Origin: a virus
Virus record (IMG/VR): IMGVR_UViG_3300025109_000021
Coordinates: 1 to 38,182 of that record
Length of the DNA stretch: 38,182 nt
Reading direction: 5' to 3' (one strand)
Both the position numbers and the translations under genes were made by a program. The notes under the pieces are model-generated. The model did no database searches. It was not told where the DNA came from and was given only the letters and a program-made list of their open reading frames with translations. Of the stretch, positions 6,903-13,739 are shown one piece after another (the stretch's first letter is position 1; each line of letters starts with the position of its first letter).

Positions 6903-8147
6903 AATTACTTCCCTCTCTTCAATAATTTGGGAAACGACTTCCTTTTTCTGGAGAGCGCGTTTCAATTGATACTGGTCTATTGACCCTTCTATGGTTAAAA
7001 ACTGGGCTAATACTTTATCTTTCTGCCCGATTCGGTGTACCCGGTCCACCGCTTGCATAATATCAGCAGGGGCCCAGGCACTTTCTATAAAAATTACACA
7101 AGACGCAGCAGTTAAAGTCAGGCCCGTTTTCCCTGCCTGAACATTGACAATAAAAAAGTCTAAACGCCCCGCCTGAAAGTCTTTAACTATCTCTTCTCTG
7201 TCCTGGGATTTAGTAGCGCCGGTCAGGGTGTCTACTTTGAAACCTGCCGCCATTAACTTCTCATCTACCGCCTCAATTACACCCCTATGGTGAGCGAATA
7301 CCAGGATAGGTTTTCCGGGCTGTTTCATATCAAGGATATGCTCAACAGCCAGAGGCACCTTACTCATGCCGTGATCGTGCATGATCTCCGGCAGGCCTAA
7401 GATAGATAACGGGCTGACTACTTTCCCTATCTCCTCAAGCGAGAATCCTTTCTCCCTCTTATCTACTGGAAGATCCAAGGATATTATCTGGTAGGTCTTG
7501 TCTGGTAGATCAGGAAGCACTTGTTCTTTAGTCAGACGAAAAGTATAGGGGGCTATGCTTTTTCTTAGTTCATCGAGGTTTGACGAGCCCGATACATCCA
7601 GGCTTCCCCCGGTCCAGGGGGCTTTCCATCCGGCACAATACTTCTTACCGAAAGCGTACCAATCCATCTTTATGATACGCATGGCATGGAGAAGCGGGAA
7701 AAGTTCTATAGGCCGGTTTGGGATAGGGGTTCCAGAGAGCGCCCAGACTTTTCCCGCATTTAGAATCCAACGGGTACAGGCTTTAGTGCGTTTAGCTTTA
7801 CCGTTCTTGAGATACTGGCTCTCATCGAGAACCAGCACAGCCCATCTTTTAGGTAGACGGTGCTCCATTTTAGCCGCGATATCATAATTGATAATCGTGA
7901 CCCGCACATCATAGCGGATAGTGCATTTGGTAGTGAGCACATGGTAAGTAAGATCAGTCCACTTCTCGATTTCCTGCTTCCAGACAAACTTGACTGAAGC
8001 CGGGCAGACTATAAGTACCTTGGAACCTTTAGGGAGGGAGGCTAAAGCACAAATTGTTTTGCCAAGCCCTTGATCTAAGGCGAGGATTGCTCTATCTTTC
8101 TTAGACAGCCAATCCACGGCTTTCTCTTGGAATCCGTACAGATTCAT
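6270..8147 (-). CDS. SNF2-family helicase with C-terminal extension
   Basis: Residues 1 to about 405 form a compact SNF2/SMARCAL1-type ATP-driven DNA translocase. Motif I is LDQGLGKT (about 24-31), motif [12 protein letters not shown], motif [14 protein letters not shown], motif [19 protein letters not shown] and motif [13 protein letters not shown]. Such enzymes remodel or anneal DNA at forks. The last 210 residues are different: a helical [18 protein letters not shown] segment, a basic/acidic linker ([20 protein letters not shown]) and two similar helical blocks ([16 protein letters not shown] and [16 protein letters not shown]). I took ATG 8147, which has AGGAAAG 8 bases upstream, rather than GTG 8174. 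It is the first gene of the leftward operon. An internal in-frame start at 6902 could make the C-terminal part alone. Confidence 0.9.
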   Translation of the reverse strand: MNLYGFQEKAVDWLSKKDRAILALDQGLGKTICALASLPKGSKVLIVCPASVKFVWKQEIEKWTDLTYHVLTTKCTIRYDVRVTIINYDIAAKMEHRLPKRWAVLVLDESQYLKNGKAKRTKACTRWILNAGKVWALSGTPIPNRPIELFPLLHAMRIIKMDWYAFGKKYCAGWKAPWTGGSLDVSGSSNLDELRKSIAPYTFRLTKEQVLPDLPDKTYQIISLDLPVDKREKGFSLEEIGKVVSPLSILGLPEIMHDHGMSKVPLAVEHILDMKQPGKPILVFAHHRGVIEAVDEKLMAAGFKVDTLTGATKSQDREEIVKDFQAGRLDFFIVNVQAGKTGLTLTAASCVIFIESAWAPADIMQAVDRVHRIGQKDKVLAQFLTIEGSIDQYQLKRALQKKEVVSQIIEEREVIMSKEKEPIERIADAFERIADAVEGWANFTPKAVRTKPADDVIDVEPEGKAEEDKPKRRTRRTKAQIAADEAEAAGKSEEEPQLTPEELSALLEESGEELTPVPVEELKAALMSYRDANDMEAAKGLLQEFEVQKISDLPVDAHQAFMERCGGIQKVFKLKDCLEALTDVKNGPGKDKAVEILGKYECKNLSSLPENQFGAFVKDCRGAVA

Positions 8148-8165
8148 AACAACATCTTTCCTATC

Positions 8166-8220
8166 CGTTTTCACGTTTTAGCGTTTATTTTGTATGTTGA
8201 TGTACGTTATAGTACGTTAA
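8166..8220. repeat. Direct repeats in the divergent control region (operator or iterons)
   Basis: Three 10-bp units lie head to tail at 8191-8200 (TGTATGTTGA), 8201-8210 (TGTACGTTAT) and 8211-8220 (AGTACGTTAA), one DNA turn apart. Further CGTT cores stand at 8166, 8174 and 8182, spaced 8 bp. The 10-bp units overlap both -10 elements. Sites on the same DNA face suggest cooperative binding of a small regulator, for example one of the HTH proteins in the window, or an initiator protein if this is also an origin. Confidence 0.55.
8184..8213 (+). promoter_or_regulatory. Possible rightward promoter overlapping the leftward -10
   Basis: TATAGT (8208-8213, 5 of 6) lies 18 bp after TTTATT (8184-8189, only 3 of 6). 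The start would be near 8220. This -10 shares bases with the leftward -10, so the two polymerases could not bind together. The weak -35 would call for an activator. Confidence 0.4.
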
Positions 8221-8237
8221 AGTCTTGCCAACGTCAA
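8209..8237 (-). promoter_or_regulatory. Strong leftward sigma70-type promoter for the replication operon
   Basis: On the minus strand TTGACG (8237-8232) and TACTAT (8214-8209) are separated by exactly 17 bp; each matches the consensus at 5 of 6 positions. Transcription would start near 8202, giving a leader of about 55 bases before ATG 8147. It is the only plausible promoter found for the whole leftward early operon. Confidence 0.75.
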
Positions 8238-8284
8238 TAGTTTTTGTTAAGGTTTTTTGTGTTGATAGGAGAATTAGTATTCTT

Positions 8285-9229
8285 GTGGTGGGTATATTTC
8301 AGATAGACGGCAAGATACCAAATCTTGCGCTTTTACAGATAGCCGCTTTTTATCTTTCAGAGGGTGTATATGTAGAGCCTTACAATTCTGAAAAGGTAGA
8401 AGATTATAGGTATGTATTTGCTTCTCAAATTTTTAATTTTTCTAAAACTCCTGAGCTACCTGTGAATTCACTGATCGGCGGGACGGGGTTTGACGTAGGG
8501 CTTAAACTTCCTGAAGAATATGAGCGGGCAAAAATTACAAAAGAAGCTTGGGAGTTGTACCCTAACTATGAACCCAACTTGGGATTCACTATGCGGGGGT
8601 GCCGCATGGCTTGTGATTTTTGTGTAGTCCCTAAAAAAGAAGGAAGGCCCGTGGGTTTTAATTCCCTCTCAGAAATTTTAGTTAAAGAGACTGATAAGTT
8701 AGTGCTATTAGATAACGACTTTTTTGGGGGGCCTTACTGGGAAGATGTTTGTAGAGAAATTATAGATCGAAAATTGAAAGTATCTTTTGCACAAGGGCTA
8801 AATCTTAGGCTTATAAATGAGCGCCAAGCGAGTTACCTTGCAAAGATAAAATTTAAGAACCAAGGGTTTACTTGCAACCAAGTCACGTTTGCGTGGGACA
8901 GATATAAAGACAAAAAAGTCGTAGAACATAAAATAGAATTGCTTTTTGCTGCAGGAATAAAACCTTACCGTATCCAGTTTTTTATACTGATAGGATTTGA
9001 TTCTTCCCACGAGGAAGATTTAGAAAGAATACTAACCATACGTAGGTGGAAGTGTGATGCTTATGTAATGCGCATGATGGAGCCCCACCACTATAAGTCC
9101 GAATATGATCTGCAATTGGCTAAACATCTGCAAAGGTGGGTAAACCGCCGACTAATAAAGGTTGTATCTTTTGAGGAATACTTAAAAGGTAGGAAGTTTG
9201 AATACTTGGAGAATATTAAATGTTTGTAA
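8285..9229 (+). CDS. Radical SAM protein
   Basis: This enzyme-like protein (about 314 aa) carries the radical SAM signature C106-x3-C110-x2-C113 in GFTMRGCRMACDFCVVP, the three Cys that bind a 4Fe-4S cluster for SAM cleavage. The N terminus (FQIDGKIPNLALLQIAAFY) resembles the B12-binding-like region that precedes the radical SAM barrel in many family members. Barrel strands with LVLLDNDFFGG and IQFFILIGFD follow. The substrate is unknown. The start is unsure: AGGAGA (8267-8272) stands 12 bases before GTG 8285 but 6 bases before an ATT at 8279, while TTG 8225 lacks an SD. The gene is visibly more A/T-rich than its neighbours, which hints at recent transfer. It is the first gene of the rightward operon. 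Confidence 0.85.
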   Translation: MVGIFQIDGKIPNLALLQIAAFYLSEGVYVEPYNSEKVEDYRYVFASQIFNFSKTPELPVNSLIGGTGFDVGLKLPEEYERAKITKEAWELYPNYEPNLGFTMRGCRMACDFCVVPKKEGRPVGFNSLSEILVKETDKLVLLDNDFFGGPYWEDVCREIIDRKLKVSFAQGLNLRLINERQASYLAKIKFKNQGFTCNQVTFAWDRYKDKKVVEHKIELLFAAGIKPYRIQFFILIGFDSSHEEDLERILTIRRWKCDAYVMRMMEPHHYKSEYDLQLAKHLQRWVNRRLIKVVSFEEYLKGRKFEYLENIKCL

Positions 9230-9417
9230 ACCCAAACAACATAGCTATCCCAGTGATAATCACTACTAGCGAGTTAGCAGAGCTTTTGAAAGTCAATGAA
9301 GTCACCATCCAAAGATGGTGTCGTCAGAGAAAAATCCCATTCTACCGGAGTGGATCTGATTATCGTTTTGACAAAAATGAAGTTCTGAGGACTCTAAAAA
9401 ATGCCGAACTTAAATGA
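9220..9417 (+). CDS. Small excisionase/MerR-type HTH protein
   Basis: This 65-aa protein is a single winged HTH of the excisionase (HTH_17) type: VIITTSELAELLKVNEVTIQ, RWCRQRKIPFYRSGSDYRFD, then KNEVLRTL. This fold binds DNA and is used by excisionases, plasmid partition factors and small regulators. No integrase is present in the window, so it is probably a regulator rather than an excisionase. ATG 9220 overlaps the end of the radical SAM gene, with GGAG 8 bases upstream. It is a candidate to bind the direct repeats at 8191-8220. Confidence 0.8.
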   Translation: MFVNPNNIAIPVIITTSELAELLKVNEVTIQRWCRQRKIPFYRSGSDYRFDKNEVLRTLKNAELK

Positions 9418-11596
9418 ATATCTGAAAGCCTATAAGAGATTGATCCCTTTAAAGGGAAAGAGGGCCACGTTAAAAGGCTGGCCTAAACTTCCTTTTGAGA
9501 AGTGCCTGCAACAGACCGAGTACCCAAACAATTTTGGCTGGGCGCTTGATGATTCTGATCTGGTACTAGACGTAGATCCCCGCAACGGCGGGATGGATGG
9601 TATAGAGAAGCTATCCAATGACTGCGGAATCGATTTGGTGGAGGCCACCAATGTCCGGGCTATATCCGGGGATAGCGGCCTCCACCTTATCTTTAAAAAA
9701 GATCCCGAATTCCCGGTCAAGTATAAGCTCCCTGCCTATAAAGGAATTGAGGTCTTATCCTTTGGGTCCTATATCGTAGGAGTGGGATCGATTCACCCGG
9801 ATACTAAAAAACCCTATATGTGGGACTACACTTTTGAATCTCTCAATGATGCCCCTGAAGTTCCAGAGGCTCTACTTAGTATTGTCGAGCGGGCTGAAGT
9901 AGCGGAGCAAAGTGGGCTTGAGAATTATGATGATAGTGAAAATACCCAATCGCGCTACCTTGATTATCTTGAGGGGGTAGGCCCCTGTTTCATGCAAGAT
10001 GATGTATCAAGTTACATTCTCTCGTTGCGAGGTAGAGACCTGGGCCTTTCCCCCCTCAAGACCTTGGACTGCTTATGTAAGTGGGACGAGGAGAACAATC
10101 CTAAATGGGGGCGCGATACTCTATATTCTAAAGTAGTTCATGCTTACCGCTATGGTAAATCCCCCAAGGGTTCTGCTAATCCCCGGGCTGTGTTTGAAGA
10201 GTCTGCCCTGGAGCCAGAGGCTAAACCTACCCCTATTGATGAGAACATAGACGAGTTGGTTTCCTACGGGAAGAACGCACCTGAAAATGCCAGGCTCTAC
10301 TTATCAAGAGAGTACCCCTGTGATGGGCTGAGATACCGCTACGGGCTTTACTATGCCTACGATTACGATCAAGGTATCTGGGAATGTATCGATAATAAAA
10401 CCCTTCAACACCAGATCCAGGGGGCTATGGAGTATTCAGGTGTCTCCCAGAACGCTATCAATTCCACTATCACAGCGGTAGACCGTAAGGTATATGGGAT
10501 CAATTTCAAGTTTGATGAGACCAAGATAGCCTTTGCTGATGGAATCTTGGACCTGAAACACCCTGAGAGTCCTGTTGTGCATGAGTTTGATATCAAGCAC
10601 CAGGTATGTGGAAAGCACCCCTTCCCCTATAGCTTGAAGGGTAAATGCGACCAATGGCTCAGGTTTCTTGATGAGATCTTTGAAGGAGACCAGGAGAGGG
10701 TTGATCTTCTGCAGGAATGGTTTGGTTACAATCTCGTACCCCCCACGGATCACCAGAAAATTATGGTGTTTGTGGGTGCGAGTCGAGCGGGGAAGGGTAT
10801 TATCTCAAGGGTACTGCGTTCAGTAGTAAGGCCCGAGAACTTCGCCGGGATATCTCTCTCCTCCCTGGTCAACGATTTCGGGCTGTCCATGCTGGTAGGT
10901 AAAAAGACTGCGGTGATTGCTGATGCCCACGGGGTGTCTCGGGGGCAGCAGGGAAGGGCCAAAGAGATCCTGCTTAATATCTCAGGCGGGGATTATGTGG
11001 CGGTTAACCGAAAGAGAGAGTCTTTTCTTTCCCTGAAGCTACCTACCAAACTCACTTTGGTAGCCAATGAGGTCCCTTCTTTTTCTGATGGGTCTGATGC
11101 CCTTGCCAATAGATACCTGATACTCCCTTTTAGAAAGTCTTTCGCAAACGAGGAAGACCCTTTTCTCGAGCGCCGGTTACTCGGAGAACTGCAGGGAATC
11201 CTTGGATGGGCAGTAGAAGGATTGAAAAGACTTTGTATCCAGGGGCGGTTCTCTTCTGTACTGAGCGCGAAAGAAGAGCTGGCAGAGATCAAAGCCGCGA
11301 ACAACCCGGTAGCAGAATTCATTAAGGAGTATATTCGTTTTGATAAAAAAGGCACTGTTGAAGTGCATGAAGTCTACGATGTTTACCTTGAATACTGCCG
11401 GGATTTTGGCAGAGCGCCTATGTCCTCCCACCGTTTTGCTTCTTTGTTCTATAGGAATTTACTTTCTTACGGCATTAAGAAGAGCCAGAGCAGAGGAGGG
11501 GGGAAAAGGACTTATGTTTTTGAAGGGATTAAACTAGAGAAGGACCAGCCTTTTCATGTGATAGACGGGGGCTGGGTTGCTGAACAGAAAGGATAG
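9401..11596 (+). CDS. PrimPol primase - SF3 (D5-like) helicase fusion
   Basis: This 731-aa replication protein joins a primase-polymerase to a superfamily 3 helicase. The PrimPol domain (about 1-165) shows the metal-binding D57-V-D59 in DLVLDVDPRNGG, then SGDSGLHLIFK and SFGSYIVGVGSIHP. A linker with a D5_N-like part follows (about 260-440). The helicase domain has Walker A GASRAGKG (about 458-465), Walker B TAVIADAHG (about 502-510) and motif C LTLVANEVPS (about 551-560), then a winged-helix-like end (VHEVYDVYLEYCRDFGRAPM). It should open the origin and prime synthesis for the polymerase encoded on the other arm. It overlaps the HTH gene by 17 bp; SD is GAGGA. Confidence 0.93.
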   Translation: MPNLNEYLKAYKRLIPLKGKRATLKGWPKLPFEKCLQQTEYPNNFGWALDDSDLVLDVDPRNGGMDGIEKLSNDCGIDLVEATNVRAISGDSGLHLIFKKDPEFPVKYKLPAYKGIEVLSFGSYIVGVGSIHPDTKKPYMWDYTFESLNDAPEVPEALLSIVERAEVAEQSGLENYDDSENTQSRYLDYLEGVGPCFMQDDVSSYILSLRGRDLGLSPLKTLDCLCKWDEENNPKWGRDTLYSKVVHAYRYGKSPKGSANPRAVFEESALEPEAKPTPIDENIDELVSYGKNAPENARLYLSREYPCDGLRYRYGLYYAYDYDQGIWECIDNKTLQHQIQGAMEYSGVSQNAINSTITAVDRKVYGINFKFDETKIAFADGILDLKHPESPVVHEFDIKHQVCGKHPFPYSLKGKCDQWLRFLDEIFEGDQERVDLLQEWFGYNLVPPTDHQKIMVFVGASRAGKGIISRVLRSVVRPENFAGISLSSLVNDFGLSMLVGKKTAVIADAHGVSRGQQGRAKEILLNISGGDYVAVNRKRESFLSLKLPTKLTLVANEVPSFSDGSDALANRYLILPFRKSFANEEDPFLERRLLGELQGILGWAVEGLKRLCIQGRFSSVLSAKEELAEIKAANNPVAEFIKEYIRFDKKGTVEVHEVYDVYLEYCRDFGRAPMSSHRFASLFYRNLLSYGIKKSQSRGGGKRTYVFEGIKLEKDQPFHVIDGGWVAEQKG

Positions 11597-11601
11597 TGGA
11601 T

Positions 11602-11985
11602 ATGCCAGTTAAACAATCAAAAGAGATAGTAGTAAAGTCAAAACCCCACGAGCAAACGGAACTCATAGAAATTATTTATGCCAATTTAGATCTGAAGGAG
11701 CCCCACTCCAAGCGTTTCATTGCCCAGATCCTCGAGAATATCAGGCTCTTTGATAAGAAGCAGCATGACTACGGCCCGGGCAATATTGAAAAGTTCATGC
11801 AGACTGGAGTAATGATTCGTCTGTCGGACAAGCTAGAGCGGCTTATCAATTTGTGGAAAAAGGATTCTACCTCAGCGGAATGCGAAGCGGTTATGGATAC
11901 CTGGGCAGACATTTCTAATTACGGGGCTATAGGGCAGATGTGCCTTAGCGGGGAGTGGGCCAAGCATGTGGAGGATAAGAAGTGA
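11602..11985 (+). CDS. DUF1599/Nmad1-like protein
   Basis: This 127-aa helical protein contains KKQHDYGPGNIEKF, RLSDKLERLINLW and DTWADISNYGAIGQMCL. This order (K-x-x-D-Y-G, R-x-x-D-K-x-x-R, D-x-x-D-x-x-N-Y) is the hallmark of DUF1599, also called nucleotide modification associated domain 1. The family is found in phages and is thought to act on or sense nucleotides, somewhat like MazG-type enzymes; its reaction is not established to my knowledge. ATG 11602 is preferred over GTG 11596, because AAAGGA stands at normal distance only from the ATG. It follows the PrimPol-helicase and is coupled to the next small gene. Confidence 0.75.
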   Translation: MPVKQSKEIVVKSKPHEQTELIEIIYANLDLKEPHSKRFIAQILENIRLFDKKQHDYGPGNIEKFMQTGVMIRLSDKLERLINLWKKDSTSAECEAVMDTWADISNYGAIGQMCLSGEWAKHVEDKK

Positions 11986-12110
11986 ATACTGATATGGGGT
12001 ATTTAATTTACCTTTTAGCTTTCTGGTTAGGAGCCTTTAGCGCCGATGCCCATTTAACTTCCATCGGGGTTGTGGCGGGACTAGCTCATATAGCAGTGGA
12101 GAGGATGTAA
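11982..12110 (+). CDS. 42-aa membrane protein
   Basis: A small gene fills the gap between its neighbours exactly. GTG 11982 overlaps the previous stop (GTGA), has GGAGG 7 bases upstream, and its TAA shares a base with the next ATG (TAATG). The peptide begins MNTDMGYLIYLLAFWLGAFS and continues with ADAHLTSIGVVAGLAHIAVE and RM. Residues about 6-20 and 27-38 are hydrophobic, so one or two membrane segments are likely. The role is unknown; it could be a holin- or antiholin-type peptide, although the lysin lies 1.6 kb downstream. Confidence 0.75.
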   Translation: MNTDMGYLIYLLAFWLGAFSADAHLTSIGVVAGLAHIAVERM

Positions 12111-12349
12111 TGGGGCCGAGAAAAGAAACTTTGATTAGAAACCTCGGGGCTTTGAATCTCCTCGGTAGGGGTGCTTCTTGCGAAGATATGATGGAGGTTA
12201 CTAAGTTAACCCACAGTACCCAGCACATGCAGACCCAGGATCTTATTCGCAAAGGATATGTAGAAGAAAAAGCTATGGGAGGCCCGGGGGGTCTCATACA
12301 TTATTTTATTACTCAGAAGGGACTTGACTTCTTAAAAGTGAATGCTTAA
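12110..12349 (+). CDS. Small winged-helix DNA-binding protein
   Basis: This 79-aa protein is a single winged helix: LGALNLLGRGASCEDMMEVT is the first part of the HTH, LTHSTQHMQTQDLIRKGYVE the recognition helix region, and EKAMGGPGGLIHYFITQKGL the wing and last strand. It resembles the MarR/PadR-type fold with no effector domain. GAGAGG lies 5 bases before the ATG. It is probably a phage regulator, one of three mini winged-helix proteins in this operon. Confidence 0.75.
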   Translation: MGPRKETLIRNLGALNLLGRGASCEDMMEVTKLTHSTQHMQTQDLIRKGYVEEKAMGGPGGLIHYFITQKGLDFLKVNA

Positions 12350-12352
12350 CAT
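12324..12352 (+). promoter_or_regulatory. Possible promoter for the 12359-12466 RNA
   Basis: TTGACT (12324-12329, 5 of 6) and TAACAT (12347-12352, 4 of 6) are 17 bp apart. The predicted start is about 12359, one base before the first arm of the RNA structure (12360). The boxes overlap the end of the winged-helix gene. It is moderate in strength and unproven. Confidence 0.45.
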
Positions 12353-12358
12353 TGACAA

Positions 12359-12466
12359 TGCTACCGGACAAAACCCCAGGGAAGAAAGTACATAGCAAGC
12401 CCCCGCTTGCGTGATTAAGCCCCTTGTTCGGATTCTGTGTCCGGTAGCAACGAGGGGCTTTTTATT
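12359..12466 (+). ncRNA. Structured RNA with pseudoknot-capable terminator
   Basis: Three pairings are seen in about 105 bases. GCTACCGGACA (12360-12370) is a perfect 11-bp match to TGTCCGGTAGC (12438-12448). GCAAGC-CCCC-GCTTGC (12395-12410) is a tight hairpin. AAGCCCCTTGTT (12417-12428) pairs over 12 positions with AACGAGGGGCTT (12449-12460), followed by a T run, as in an intrinsic terminator. The first pairing uses the loop of the third, so all can coexist as a pseudoknot or compete. One U-G pair works only in plus-strand RNA. GAGGGG (12452-12457), inside the terminator arm, is also the SD of the gene at 12467. This could be a free small RNA, an attenuator, or a leader that hides the ribosome site. 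Confidence 0.7.
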
Positions 12467-12712
12467 ATGATATCCAGAGGAACTAAACCCGAAACAGTAG
12501 AGAAGTATCTTGGGGCTATCAAGGCTCTAAAGGGCAAGGCCACGATCAAAAGGATCGGGGAACTGGTAGGGGTTAAACAGTGCAGCGCCTACATAAAACT
12601 TGAAGATCTTGTTTACGAAGGGTACGTAGAAATCAGAGGGCTTTACCAGGAACAGAAAGGGGCAAAGGCTTCGAGGGTATACGGGATTATAGGAGAGAAT
12701 CATGCAGAATAA
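12467..12712 (+). CDS. Small winged-helix protein
   Basis: This 81-aa protein has a winged-helix pattern: YLGAIKALKGKATIKRIGEL, VGVKQCSAYIKLEDLVYEGY, then VEIRG and a wing to VYGIIGE. The layout matches the 79-aa protein before the RNA element (compare LEDLVYEGYVE with TQDLIRKGYVE), so the two may be diverged copies. I chose ATG 12467, which has GAGGGG 9 bases upstream, over GTG 12437, which would start inside the RNA structure. Its SD lies in the terminator stem, so translation may depend on that fold. It is a candidate to bind the adjacent RNA or its own control region. Confidence 0.7.
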   Translation: MISRGTKPETVEKYLGAIKALKGKATIKRIGELVGVKQCSAYIKLEDLVYEGYVEIRGLYQEQKGAKASRVYGIIGENHAE

Positions 12713-12869
12713 AGAAGTAACTAAACTACTACACCACGGCCACTGTGATGGTTGTGGGAATGAGCGCCTTGCCTGCCGCTGTGCAGAGGGCTTTAGGATC
12801 TGGGGCTATGAGAAACCAGACTATGTGGACCTGTCAGTAATTGACCCTAAGATGTTGGATTTGCAATGA
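12702..12869 (+). CDS. 55-aa mini zinc-finger protein
   Basis: ATG 12702 has AGGAGA 5 bases upstream and overlaps the end of the previous gene. The peptide contains LLHHGHCDGCGNERLACRC, in which C15-x2-C18 and C25-x-C27, with nearby His residues, can bind one zinc ion, followed by a conserved-looking WGYEKPDYVDLSV. The fold would be a small zinc ribbon, usually a nucleic-acid or protein contact module. The stop overlaps a further tiny gene (ATGA). Function unknown. Confidence 0.65.
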   Translation: MQNKEVTKLLHHGHCDGCGNERLACRCAEGFRIWGYEKPDYVDLSVIDPKMLDLQ

Positions 12870-12964
12870 GTAGGAAAGGCTTAGCCACGGACTACGAAAG
12901 CAGCAAAGATTACCCGGCATTGCCTGTGAAGAGGGTAAAAGTCGGAATGAAAGATAAATCATGA
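12866..12964 (+). CDS. 32-aa peptide
   Basis: The frame starts at an ATG overlapping the previous stop (ATGA) and ends overlapping the next start in the same way; that is the main support. The peptide (MSRKGLATDYESSKDYPALP then VKRVKVGMKDKS) is basic and low in hydrophobic residues. No strong SD is visible, so expression would rely on coupling. Function unknown. Confidence 0.4.
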   Translation: MSRKGLATDYESSKDYPALPVKRVKVGMKDKS

Positions 12965-13143
12965 CAGTAGGCAAACAATACAGAGAAGAAATTGAAAGAG
13001 TGATGAGTACGCTCCTTCTCAACGAATCGGGTGAGGTAGTCGGAGGCACAGCTATTTCAGAAATTGAGCGTGAAGTGTACGACCAGGTTGTAGGCAAATT
13101 TGTTTTGTCCTCTTTGCGGGGACAGTTAGTAGGGTTGAGATGA
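12961..13143 (+). CDS. 60-aa acidic/helical protein of unknown function
   Basis: This 60-aa protein (MTVGKQYREEIERVMSTLLL and onward) is mostly helical, with repeated EIER/EIEREV patterns that could form a small coiled coil or dimer. No known motif is recognised. ATG overlap on both sides (ATGA at 12961-12964 and 13140-13143) supports it as a real gene in this chain. The SD is weak (GAAAGA about 6 bases upstream). Confidence 0.55.
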   Translation: MTVGKQYREEIERVMSTLLLNESGEVVGGTAISEIEREVYDQVVGKFVLSSLRGQLVGLR

Positions 13144-13232
13144 AATGTCCCTCCTGTTACGGGAACCTTAAACAAACGAGCAATCCTGGGGTTTATAAAT
13201 GTGGGAATTGTGGAACTGAGGTTAAATCATGA
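13140..13232 (+). CDS. 30-aa zinc ribbon
   Basis: The whole protein is one minimal zinc ribbon: MKCPSCYGNLKQ, a short loop, then YKCGNCGTEVKS. Two C-x2-C knuckles 12 residues apart are the standard four-Cys zinc site of ribbons in RNA polymerase subunits and ribosomal proteins. It starts at an ATG overlapping the previous stop and overlaps the next gene's start. At 30 residues it is near the smallest possible ribbon; it may dock on a host or phage protein. Confidence 0.6.
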   Translation: MKCPSCYGNLKQTSNPGVYKCGNCGTEVKS

Positions 13233-13456
13233 TGGATTATATAGGTGCAAGGCCCGGTAAACTCACAGCAAAAGATAAGGTTTTAGCCCACATACCTAAG
13301 AGCGGGTTGGTAAACCATGCTCAACTAAAGAAAGCCCTCACTGTATCTCCTGAGAGTATCTACCGGGTGCTCCATGAGCTTGAAGGGTCGGGGGTTATCA
13401 AACAGGTTACAGACGACGGAATAAATAACTCCAAAGTTGGGTGGGTAAGAGTATGA
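13229..13456 (+). CDS. Small winged-helix protein
   Basis: This 75-aa protein fits a winged helix: DKVLAHIPKSGLVNHAQLKK, ALTVSPESIYRVLHELEGSG, VIKQVTDDG and a short last strand VGWVRV. It is of the MarR/IclR-like DNA-binding type without any ligand domain. GAGG lies 7 bases before ATG 13229, which overlaps the preceding zinc ribbon's stop; ATG 13232 is an alternative. It is the third mini winged-helix protein in this 1.3-kb stretch. Confidence 0.7.
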   Translation: MMDYIGARPGKLTAKDKVLAHIPKSGLVNHAQLKKALTVSPESIYRVLHELEGSGVIKQVTDDGINNSKVGWVRV

Positions 13457-13623
13457 AAGCGACAGGAACATTTACAAAACAAAATGGGGAGGTGTTTATC
13501 ATCAACGATTACCAGCCCTCAATCCCCCTGGCAGAAGCCAAAGAAATGTACAAGACGGGCCGCCTGGGAATATCTAAGTCCTGCTACACCAACAGGGTTA
13601 TGCTGGAGAGGTTGTTGAAATGA
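13453..13623 (+). CDS. 56-aa protein of unknown function
   Basis: The protein begins MKATGTFTKQNGEVFIINDY and has a beta-strand-rich first half and a basic second half (SKSCYTNRVMLERLLK). No family is recognised. ATG 13453 overlaps the previous stop (ATGA) and is preferred to GTG 13441, which lies further inside the upstream gene. Its own stop overlaps the next mini-gene in the same way. Confidence 0.6.
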   Translation: MKATGTFTKQNGEVFIINDYQPSIPLAEAKEMYKTGRLGISKSCYTNRVMLERLLK

Positions 13624-13739
13624 AGAATCTCAAATGTCCTAAATGCCTGTTAGATACTTACACTCATACCCGCCAGACAGAAAAACCAAAACATTTCTGC
13701 CTGCATTGCGGGTGTTCTTGGGATGAGGAGAAGAAGTGA
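13620..13739 (+). CDS. 39-aa zinc ribbon
   Basis: MKNLKCPKCLLDTYTHTRQT, then KPKHFCLHCGCSWDEEKK: two knuckles, C-x2-C and C-x2-C-x-C, hold one zinc ion in a ribbon resembling small phage and transposase zinc fingers. The ATG overlaps the previous stop (ATGA) and the gene's end overlaps the lysin start (GTGA), so it is made in a translational chain with the lysin. Function unknown. Confidence 0.65.
   Translation: MKNLKCPKCLLDTYTHTRQTEKPKHFCLHCGCSWDEEKK

Noticed and set aside
6580-6969. 129-codon plus-strand frame opposite the helicase C-terminal part
   Set aside because: Ser-rich antisense image of an acidic coding stretch; no SD and no context.
8225-8284. TTG 8225 as the start of the radical SAM gene
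   Set aside because: No SD precedes it and the added residues do not fit the family; the AGGAGA at 8267 points to a start near 8279-8288.
9220-9417. Excisionase, as evidence for a temperate phage
   Set aside because: The fold is shared by many small regulators, and no integrase, repressor or attachment site is visible in the window.
12437-12466. GTG 12437 as the start of the second winged-helix gene
   Set aside because: It would begin inside the RNA structure and lacks an SD; ATG 12467 has GAGGGG at normal spacing.
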